Positions 6,742-12,750 of a stretch of DNA of 17,013 bases are shown here, one piece after another. How positions within the stretch are numbered: the stretch's first letter is position 1; each line of letters begins with the position of its first letter. The DNA comes from JBAPUB01 sp049282455 (lineage in GTDB: Bacteria > Actinomycetota > Actinomycetes > JAHEKZ01): NCBI GenBank assembly GCA_049282455.1, contig JBAPUB010000011.1, positions 1 to 17,013 on the forward strand. Direction: 5' to 3'. The notes beneath the pieces were generated by a model. It did not search any database. It was not told the origin of the DNA and worked only from the letters and a program-made list of their open reading frames with translations. Both the position numbers and the translations under genes were made by a program.

Positions 6742-7302
6742 ATGAGTCCTGACCACCACGATGCGGAACAACGCATCACCACCCCACGCGAGGGTGTGGC
6801 ACACGCGGGCTGGGACGACGACGCACCCATCGACGCACCCCTTCGGCTTCACGAGACGAGCGTTCCTCACTCCTGGGTCGACTACAACGGTCACACGAGC
6901 GAGTCGTCCTACCTGCTGGCCGTGGGAGACAACGCTGATGCGTTCTTCAGGTACTTCGGCATCGACGAGGACTACCGCGCCAGCGGCGGCTCGCTCTACA
7001 CCGCGGAGACCCACCTGCACCACCTCCGCGAGACCAGCGAGGGCGACCGGCTGTTCTTCACCCTGCAGGTCCTGGGAGTCGACCCCAAGCGCGTGCACAT
7101 CGTCCACGAGATCCGCCGCGCCGACACCGGTGACGTCGTGGCCACCGCCGAGCAGATGCTGCTCCACGTCGACATGGCTGCCGGGAAGGTTGCACCCATG
7201 CCCGACGAGCTGCTGCGCAGGCTCGAGGCCATCCGCGACGCTCATGCCAGGCTTGCCGTGCCCGACTACGTCGGACACGTGATGAGGCTCCCCCAGCGAT
7301 GA
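6742..7302 (+). CDS. cdhB: Betainyl-CoA thioesterase
   Basis: 186 residues from ATG 6742, with GAGGAG (6729-6734) 7 nt upstream. The hotdog domain begins near residue 33 after a charged N-terminal extension. The catalytic Asp is D47 in SWVDYNGHTSESSYL, followed by GGSLYTAETHLHHLRET, PKRVHIVHEIRR and ATAEQMLLHVDMAAGKVAP. This last motif is typical of the thioesterase that accompanies carnitine dehydrogenase, either as a separate protein or as a fused domain. It releases glycine betaine and CoA from betainyl-CoA made by CdhC. It starts a plus-strand run with the acyl-CoA dehydrogenase and caiD. No promoter is obvious in the 29-bp gap upstream, so its transcript must come through from cdhCA or start inside the antisense thioesterase gene. 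Confidence 0.87.
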   Translation: MSPDHHDAEQRITTPREGVAHAGWDDDAPIDAPLRLHETSVPHSWVDYNGHTSESSYLLAVGDNADAFFRYFGIDEDYRASGGSLYTAETHLHHLRETSEGDRLFFTLQVLGVDPKRVHIVHEIRRADTGDVVATAEQMLLHVDMAAGKVAPMPDELLRRLEAIRDAHARLAVPDYVGHVMRLPQR

Positions 7303-7336
7303 ACCGGTCACCAGCCCGCACCAGTGGAGAGGCACC

Positions 7337-8506
7337 ATGGACTTTGCCCTGACCGACGAGCAGCGCGCCATCGTCGACACGGTCCGCAGCTTCGTCGAGC
7401 GAGAGCTGATGCCTCACGAGGACGACGTCGAGCGCCTGGACGAGGTCCCTGCGGAGCTGCGGACGTCGATTCGGCGCAAGGCGCTGGACGCCGGCCTCTA
7501 CGCACCGAACATGCCCGACGAGCTCGGCGGGGGTGGGCTGGATTCGCTGTCCCTGACGTTGGTCGAGCGAGAGCTGGGCAAGACCTCGTTCGCACTGCAC
7601 CATCTGGTAGCCCGGCCGAGCAACATCCTTCGTGGGTGCAGTGGCGAGCAGGTTGACCGCTACCTTCTTCCTGCGGTGCGCGGCGAGCGCTTCGAGTGCC
7701 TGGCGATGACTGAGCCCGGGGCCGGTTCCGACGTCCGCGGGATGACGACGAGCGCCGTGCCCGACGGCGACGACTGGGTGATCAACGGCACCAAGCAGTT
7801 CATCAGCCACGCCGACATCTCCGACTTCATCATCTTGTTCGCCACGACTGGTGTCGACGAGACCGAGCGGGGCCCCCGCAAGCGCATCACCACCTTCCTG
7901 GTGGACACCGACGTGCCGGGGCTCACGATCACTCGCGGTTCCCCCAGCGTGTCCCATCGGGGCTACCACCACAGCGAGCTGCACTTCGACAATGTCCGCG
8001 TTCCTGCAGCCGCCGTCCTCGGGGACGAAGGTCGCGGCTTCGACCTGATGGGCACCTGGCTCGGAGCAACACGACTGGCCGTCGCCGCCAACTGCGTCGG
8101 CCGCGCCCAGCGCGTGCTGCAAACCTCCTTGGAGTGGGCATCGACCCGTCAGCAGTTCGGCCAGCCGGTGGGGCGCTTCCAGGGCCTTGGGTTCCAGCTT
8201 GCCGACTCCGCCGTGGAGATCGAGGCCGCTCAGCTGCTCACCCTGCAGGCCGCGTCACGTTCAGACGCCGGAACGCTCACCGACATCGACGTCGCCATGG
8301 CCAAGCTCTACGCCACCGAAGCGCTGGGCCGGGTGACCGACCGGGCCGTGCAGACGTTCGGTGGCATGGGCCTGGTCCGTGAGTACCAGATCGAACGCTG
8401 GTGGCGGGATGCCCGGGTCGAGCGGATCTGGGACGGCACCAGCGAGATCCAGCGACACATCATCTCGCGAGGTCTGCTGCGACCTCTGGAGGCGAGGGCC
8501 CGATGA
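7337..8506 (+). CDS. Acyl-CoA dehydrogenase, probable gamma-butyrobetainyl-CoA/crotonobetainyl-CoA oxidoreductase
   Basis: 389 residues from ATG 7337, with GGAGAGG four bases upstream. The three-domain ACAD fold is complete. The N-terminal helical domain opens MDFALTDEQRAIV. The FAD/substrate motif CLAMTEPGAGSDVRGM is at 121-136. The C-terminal helices carry QQFGQPVGRFQ, QTFGGMGLVREYQIERWWRDARV and IWDGTSEIQR. The usual catalytic glutamate of the YEGT motif is replaced by Asp (D366), and the alternative base position used by isovaleryl-CoA dehydrogenase holds T245. Its stop overlaps the start of caiD, so it very probably acts on the same C4 trimethylammonium acyl-CoA, turning gamma-butyrobetainyl-CoA into crotonobetainyl-CoA in aerobic metabolism. 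Substrate and direction are inferred from this pairing. It may differ in active site from E. coli CaiA, so I give no symbol. Confidence 0.82.
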   Translation: MDFALTDEQRAIVDTVRSFVERELMPHEDDVERLDEVPAELRTSIRRKALDAGLYAPNMPDELGGGGLDSLSLTLVERELGKTSFALHHLVARPSNILRGCSGEQVDRYLLPAVRGERFECLAMTEPGAGSDVRGMTTSAVPDGDDWVINGTKQFISHADISDFIILFATTGVDETERGPRKRITTFLVDTDVPGLTITRGSPSVSHRGYHHSELHFDNVRVPAAAVLGDEGRGFDLMGTWLGATRLAVAANCVGRAQRVLQTSLEWASTRQQFGQPVGRFQGLGFQLADSAVEIEAAQLLTLQAASRSDAGTLTDIDVAMAKLYATEALGRVTDRAVQTFGGMGLVREYQIERWWRDARVERIWDGTSEIQRHIISRGLLRPLEARAR

Positions 8507-9282
8507 GCGTCGGCACATCCGTCGACGGCAGCACGCTGGTCGTCACTCTGGACAACCCCAAGGCCAACGCCGTCAATGTGGCAGTGAGCCGGGCCCTGTA
8601 CGAGGCGTTTCGGCAGCTGCGCGACGATCCGTCGCTTCGCGTGGGCATCATCACCGGCGCGGGCGAGCGCTTCTTCTGCGCTGGCTGGGACCTCAAGGCC
8701 GCTGCGGCCGGTGAGGCCGTTGACGCCGACCACGGGCCCGGTGGCTTCGCCGGCCTCACCGAGTTCTTCGACATCGGCAAGCCGGTCATCGCGGCGGTCA
8801 ACGGTCTCGCGCTGGGCGGCGGCTTCGAGCTGGCGCTGGCGGCCGACCTGGTCGTCGCCGCCGACCATGCAGAGTTCGCACTGCCAGAGGTCCGCCTTGG
8901 GATCGTGCCCGACTCGGGCGGCCTGCTCAGACTGCCGGCGCGCGTCCCTCGGGCGATCGCGTTGGAGCTGCTGCTCAGCGGCCGCCGGCTCGCAGCGGCA
9001 GAGGCGCAGACGCTCGGGCTCGTCAACCAGGTCGTCACCGGCACTCAGCTGCTTCCGGTGGCGATGGAGCTGGCACGCACCATCGCCGCGGCGGCACCGT
9101 TGGCCGTCGCGGCCGTGCTCGAGGTGCTGCGTGAGACCGAGGGCCTGGGGGTGCAGGAGGGTTATGAGCGGTTGCGCAGTGGCTCACTTCCCGCGTACCA
9201 GTCGATGCTCACGTCAGACGACGCACTTGAGGGTCCCGCCGCGTTTGCGGAGGGACGCCCCCCGGTGTGGCAGGGCCGCTGA
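8503..9282 (+). CDS. caiD: Carnitinyl-CoA dehydratase / crotonobetainyl-CoA hydratase
   Basis: 259 residues from the ATG that overlaps the preceding stop (ATGA). It is a crotonase-fold enzyme and lines up over its whole length with what I recall of E. coli CaiD. Shared features include LDNPKANAVNV near the start, VGIITGAGERFFCAGWDLKAA, then DADHGPGGFAGLTE, GLALGGGFELALAADLVV, LPEVRLGIVPDSGGLLRLP, and the ending EGPAAFAEGRPPVWQGR. The two catalytic glutamates are E109 (GGGFELA) and E129 (LPEVRLG). The enzyme interconverts crotonobetainyl-CoA and L-carnitinyl-CoA. Its presence next to carnitine dehydrogenase joins a gamma-butyrobetaine/crotonobetaine branch to the carnitine-to-betaine route. 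It is the last gene of the run, followed after 15 bp by the stop of a convergent gene. Confidence 0.93.
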   Translation: MSVGTSVDGSTLVVTLDNPKANAVNVAVSRALYEAFRQLRDDPSLRVGIITGAGERFFCAGWDLKAAAAGEAVDADHGPGGFAGLTEFFDIGKPVIAAVNGLALGGGFELALAADLVVAADHAEFALPEVRLGIVPDSGGLLRLPARVPRAIALELLLSGRRLAAAEAQTLGLVNQVVTGTQLLPVAMELARTIAAAAPLAVAAVLEVLRETEGLGVQEGYERLRSGSLPAYQSMLTSDDALEGPAAFAEGRPPVWQGR

Positions 9283-9309
9283 CGAGCCGAACGGGGCCTA
9301 CAGCTCGTC
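9281..9309. terminator. Possible bidirectional terminator hairpin between caiD and the convergent PH-domain gene
   Basis: GACGAGC (9281-9287) and GCTCGTC (9303-9309) form a perfect 7-bp stem around a 15-nt loop. The structure covers both stop codons. There is no T-run, which is common in actinobacteria, so the call is tentative. Confidence 0.35.
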
Positions 9310-9951
9310 CAGGATCTTGGCACGCTTCGCCGCGTACTCGGCCTCGGTGACCAGACCCTGCGACTTCAGGGTCTCCAGCTGCGCCAAGCGGTCGTTCGCA
9401 CTCGCCTGACCCACTGCCGGCGTGCCGTGGAGGGCATCGGCGATGGCCGCCGCGTCACGGTGGGAGTCAGCCTGCTCGTCGGCCTCCACCTGGGCGAAGA
9501 TCAGCTGACGGACGTTCTGCGGGTTCGGAATGTTCTGGAAGACGGTGTTGCCCATCTCCGCCGCCGACTCGATCGTGACCGTGCCGTTGTTGAGCATCCG
9601 GGCGATGACGCCCTGGTCGAAGTTCACGTTGTTGATCCGGTTCAGCGGGATCGAGACACCACGTCGGCTGACCAGTCCTGACTGGTAGGCCACCCGCTTG
9701 TCGGTGATCGCGAAGTTGGTCGTTCGCCACAGCACGAAACGCACCAGCGTGCCCAGCACGAGGACGACGCCCGCGGCGAGCGCGAGCCACAGGAGGACGC
9801 CGCTGAGCCAGTCCGGTGCGACCAGGCCGAGGACGGCCACGGCAAGCACGCCGAACGCGGCGACGACGTACTTCCAGAAGTACCACCAGTGAGGGTGCGA
9901 CTTCAGGATCAGCTTCTCGCCCGGCAGCAGGGCCAACGGATCGTTACTCAC
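9298..9951 (-). CDS. Membrane protein with bacterial PH domain and C-terminal SHOCT motif
   Basis: 217 residues from GTG 9951. This start is preferred to GTG 9987 because TAGGCT lies 8 nt upstream and the protein then opens NDPLALLPGEKLILKSHPHWW, the normal start of this family. Two membrane helices follow (about 32-48 and 53-76). Then comes the PH-like (DUF304/bPH2) domain TTNFAITDKRVAYQSGLVS with the helix-strand IPLNRINNVNFDQG. The last 30 residues form a SHOCT module (RLAQLETLKSQGLVTEAEYA), a short oligomerisation motif. The function of such proteins is unknown beyond membrane association. It lies 50 bp downstream of the OYE gene on the same strand and may be cotranscribed with it, but it also seems to have its own leaderless promoter. 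Confidence 0.85.
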   Translation of the reverse strand: MSNDPLALLPGEKLILKSHPHWWYFWKYVVAAFGVLAVAVLGLVAPDWLSGVLLWLALAAGVVLVLGTLVRFVLWRTTNFAITDKRVAYQSGLVSRRGVSIPLNRINNVNFDQGVIARMLNNGTVTIESAAEMGNTVFQNIPNPQNVRQLIFAQVEADEQADSHRDAAAIADALHGTPAVGQASANDRLAQLETLKSQGLVTEAEYAAKRAKILDEL

Positions 9952-9959
9952 AGCGCGAG

Positions 9960-9965
9960 AGCCTA
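9960..9965 (-). promoter_or_regulatory. Probable -10 element for the PH-domain gene (leaderless)
   Basis: TAGGCT on the minus strand ends 8 nt before GTG 9951 and there is no Shine-Dalgarno sequence. It supports the GTG 9951 start over the upstream GTG 9987. Confidence 0.4.
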
Positions 9966-10001
9966 GCGCCGTCTGACGCCGGGACACGAAGAACGGACCG
10001 G

Positions 10002-11978
10002 TCAGAGCAGGGTGGCGACTTGTAGCCCCTCGAGGACTGCCTCTTCGACCGTGCGAGGCGCCAGGCAGTCGCCGACGAGGTGAACGTCGCCGATGAAGCC
10101 GCTGGCGGCCGCATCCAGCTCTGCAGCGAGCACCGACACGGCCTCATGGCCTTGCGCCAGGACGAGGGCGGACACGTCGTCCACGATCACCGGCTCACCG
10201 GTCAGCACGTGCTGAAGATAGACCGTGTCGGAGTCGGCACCGAACGGTCGCACCAGGGTGACCACCTCAACCCCGGCGAGCAGCGCCCGCTTGGTCAGCT
10301 CGTCGCGGACGTACTGCTGGATTCGCTGCCCCGCCATGTAGCCGTCGACGGCCAACGTCACCTTGCGGCCCCGCTCGGCCAGCATGGTGGCCACTCCGAG
10401 GCCCACCCAGTCGCACCGCCAGTCGGCGACCACGACGCGCCCCGACGGCACCTCGACCCCTTCGATGACCTGCCACGAGTCGAGAACCACGGGGTCGTCG
10501 AGCAGCTCGAGTACGGGACGACGCGGGCGAGCTCCGGTCGCGACGACGACGACGTCGGGCCCCGTCTCACGTACCAGTTCCACGTCGACCGAGGTTCCGG
10601 TGACGACTTTCACGCCCGCGCGTTCGACCTCTCCGAGCAGGTTGGTCACCGCGCCGCCGAACTCGGCACGTCCGGGCAGCTGCTGGGCCAGCAGGACCTG
10701 ACCGCCCAGCCGCCGGGCCGACTCGTACAGCGTGACGCGATGACCGCGACGCGCAGCGGTCACTGCTGCCTTCATCCCCCCGACGCCCCCGCCCACCACC
10801 ATCACGTCGCGCGACTGCTTGGCGGGGACGGTGAGACCGTACGTGAGCTCACGGCCGGTCTCGGGCCGCTGGATACAGGAGATCGGATACCCAGCATGGA
10901 AGTGCCCGATGCACGCCTGGTTGCAGCCGATACAGGCCCGGATCTCGTCGATCAGACCTGACGACGCCTTGGTCGGCAGCTCTGGGTCGCAGATCAGGGC
11001 ACGCGTCATCGCCACCGCATCGGCCTGTCCGGAGGCGATGACCTGCTCACCCTCGTGCGGCTGGTTGATGCGCCCGGCAACCATCACCGGAATGCCCACG
11101 ACTCCCTTTACCGCTGCGGCCAAAGGTGCCGTGTACGCCGCCGGAAAGCTCATCGGGGGCGCGATGTGGTCTGAGCCGGACAAGGTGGCTGACGTTCCAG
11201 CCACGACACTCACGTAGTCGATGGTCCCGTCCGCGTCGAGCGCGGCCAGCATGGGAAGGACTTCGTCGAGGTGAAGGCCTTCGTCGGACTCCTCGCTGCC
11301 GGAGATGCGAAGGCCGACCACAAAGTCGCCGCCCACCTCACGACGTACCGCGGCCAGCACCTCGCGCAGGAATCGCAGCCGGTTCTCGTCGCTGCCGCCG
11401 TACTCGTCGGTCCGCTGGTTGACCCGAGGGTTGAGGAACTGGGCCGGCAGGTAGCCGTGCGACGCGACGATCTCTGCACCGTCGAGGCCAGCGTCACGAA
11501 GGCGTCGGGCCGCACCGGCATACCCGTCGACGATCTCGCGGATCAGGCTCACCGGCATCGCCCGGGGCATCACGTGGAACCGCTCGTTCGGTACGGCCGA
11601 CGGCGCCAGCGAGACCGGCAGCGAGCCGTCCTGGCTCTCCATGATCTCGCGGCCGCCGTGGAACAGCTGGCCGAACACCTTGCAGTCGTGGGCGTGAACC
11701 GTCTCGGCGATGCGACGGTAGCCGGGAATGCCGTCGTCGGTGTCGGCCATCAACACGTGGTAGGTGTACTTCGCAGTCTCGTGCACCCCCGACACCTGCA
11801 GGACGATGAGCCCGGCTCCACCGGCGGCCCTTGCCTCGTGGTAGGCGACGAGGCGGTCGGTGACTTGACCGTTCTCGGCCATCACCGTGTCGTGCCCCGA
11901 CGACAGGATCCGGTTCTTCAGCGTCACCGACCCCACCTGAAGCGGGCTGAAGAGGTGGGGAAACGTCGGTGCGCTCAT
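10002..11978 (-). CDS. OYE-type FMN/4Fe-4S/FAD oxidoreductase (DgcA / trimethylamine dehydrogenase / FadH superfamily)
   Basis: 658 residues from ATG 11978, where the family opening FPHLFSPLQVGSVTLKNRIL begins. Upstream in-frame codons lack family similarity. Residues 1-340 are the FMN-binding TIM barrel, with H174 in SHGYLPAQFLNPRVNQRTDE and a conserved YGGS. C349, C352, C356 and C368 (CIGCNQACIG, then ISCIQRP) bind a 4Fe-4S cluster. From about 391 a dinucleotide fold (VMVVGGGVGGMKAA) and a second nucleotide domain complete the long architecture. The position of Cys30, which holds FMN covalently in trimethylamine dehydrogenase, is D30 here, and the Tyr of its active site is replaced by V171. 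It is therefore not a true TMADH and is nearer the DgcA/dienoyl-CoA reductase kind. Placed beside a route that ends in glycine betaine, an N-demethylase role is plausible but unproven. Confidence 0.85.
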   Translation of the reverse strand: MSAPTFPHLFSPLQVGSVTLKNRILSSGHDTVMAENGQVTDRLVAYHEARAAGGAGLIVLQVSGVHETAKYTYHVLMADTDDGIPGYRRIAETVHAHDCKVFGQLFHGGREIMESQDGSLPVSLAPSAVPNERFHVMPRAMPVSLIREIVDGYAGAARRLRDAGLDGAEIVASHGYLPAQFLNPRVNQRTDEYGGSDENRLRFLREVLAAVRREVGGDFVVGLRISGSEESDEGLHLDEVLPMLAALDADGTIDYVSVVAGTSATLSGSDHIAPPMSFPAAYTAPLAAAVKGVVGIPVMVAGRINQPHEGEQVIASGQADAVAMTRALICDPELPTKASSGLIDEIRACIGCNQACIGHFHAGYPISCIQRPETGRELTYGLTVPAKQSRDVMVVGGGVGGMKAAVTAARRGHRVTLYESARRLGGQVLLAQQLPGRAEFGGAVTNLLGEVERAGVKVVTGTSVDVELVRETGPDVVVVATGARPRRPVLELLDDPVVLDSWQVIEGVEVPSGRVVVADWRCDWVGLGVATMLAERGRKVTLAVDGYMAGQRIQQYVRDELTKRALLAGVEVVTLVRPFGADSDTVYLQHVLTGEPVIVDDVSALVLAQGHEAVSVLAAELDAAASGFIGDVHLVGDCLAPRTVEEAVLEGLQVATLL

Positions 11979-11985
11979 GGCGTGC

Positions 11986-11991
11986 AGCGTA
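11986..11991 (-). promoter_or_regulatory. Probable -10 element for the OYE gene (leaderless)
   Basis: TACGCT on the minus strand ends 7 nt before ATG 11978, with no Shine-Dalgarno sequence between them. It supports this start codon. Confidence 0.45.
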
Positions 11992-12060
11992 GGGGCGAGA
12001 GTCCCGCGTCGTCTCGCGGTGTCGGGTGAGGCAGGCTCCATGGGACGCGCGTGGACTGCG

Positions 12061-12066
12061 TAGGGT
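12061..12066 (+). promoter_or_regulatory. Probable -10 element for ung (leaderless)
   Basis: TAGGGT ends 6 nt before ATG 12073. The six intervening bases hold no ribosome-binding site, so the mRNA probably begins at the start codon. Confidence 0.45.
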
Positions 12067-12072
12067 CTGGCC

Positions 12073-12750
12073 ATGACCCCCCGCCCGCTCGCCGAGCTGG
12101 TCGACCCGGGCTGGGCCACCGCCTTGGAGCCCGTGGCCGGGCAGATCACTGCGATGGGCGAGTTCCTGCGGGCCGAGGTGTCCGCCGGACGGAGCTACCT
12201 GCCGCGGGGCGACAAGGTGCTTCGGGCCTTCACCCAGCCGCTGGACGCTGTGCGGGTCCTGGTCGTGGGACAAGACCCCTACCCGACCCCCGGACACCCG
12301 GTGGGCCTGTCGTTCTCGGTGAGCCCGGACACCCGACCGCTGCCGCGCAGCCTGCAGAACATCTTCCGCGAGTACTCCGACGACCTCGGTCTGCCGAGTC
12401 CGTCGACCGGAGACCTCAGCGCGTGGTCCGGCCACGGTGTCCTGCTGCTGAACCGGGTCTTGACGGTGGCGCCCGGCTCTCCTGGATCGCACCGCGGTAA
12501 GGGGTGGGAGGTCGTCACCGACCAGGCCATCTCGGCCCTGGTCGACCGCGGAGGGCCGCTCGTCGCGGTGCTGTGGGGCCGAGATGCCCAGTCGCTGACC
12601 CCCCGACTTGCGCGGGTTCCCATCGTGGCCAGCGCACACCCCAGCCCGATGTCCGCCGAACGCGGGTTCTTCGGCTCCAGACCGTTCAGCCGGGTCAACG
12701 CCCTGCTGTCCGACCAGGGTGCTCCGCCGGTCGACTGGCGACTGCCCTGA
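12073..12750 (+). CDS. ung: Uracil-DNA glycosylase, family 1
   Basis: 225 residues, normal for the family. It removes uracil from DNA to begin base-excision repair. The water-activating motif GQDPYPTPGH carries D68. The family-1 LLLN strand (GVLLLNRVLTV) and the DNA-intercalating HPSPMSAERGFFGSRPFSRVN segment with H189 are all present. The proline after GQDPY and the loop PTPGHPVGLSFSV are common in actinobacterial Ung proteins. The gene is divergent from the OYE gene (94 bp between starts). Its 3' end overlaps the convergent MMPL gene by 56 bp. Nothing links it functionally to its neighbours. Confidence 0.95.
   Translation: MTPRPLAELVDPGWATALEPVAGQITAMGEFLRAEVSAGRSYLPRGDKVLRAFTQPLDAVRVLVVGQDPYPTPGHPVGLSFSVSPDTRPLPRSLQNIFREYSDDLGLPSPSTGDLSAWSGHGVLLLNRVLTVAPGSPGSHRGKGWEVVTDQAISALVDRGGPLVAVLWGRDAQSLTPRLARVPIVASAHPSPMSAERGFFGSRPFSRVNALLSDQGAPPVDWRLP

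Noticed and set aside
8401..8502. Longer CaiD from an upstream in-frame start
   Set aside because: The extra residues lie in the conserved C-terminus of the acyl-CoA dehydrogenase frame. ATG 8503 gives the normal CaiD N-terminus and an ATGA overlap.
10391..10560. Dense GAC/ACG repeats resembling a tandem repeat
   Set aside because: They are codon-level repetition (Val, Asp and Ala codons) in the FAD domain of the OYE gene, not a DNA repeat with fixed spacing.
11979..12149. N-terminal extension of the OYE protein to 12149
   Set aside because: The extra 57 residues overlap the ung coding region on the other strand and show no family similarity. ATG 11978 begins the conserved sequence and has a -10 box at leaderless spacing.
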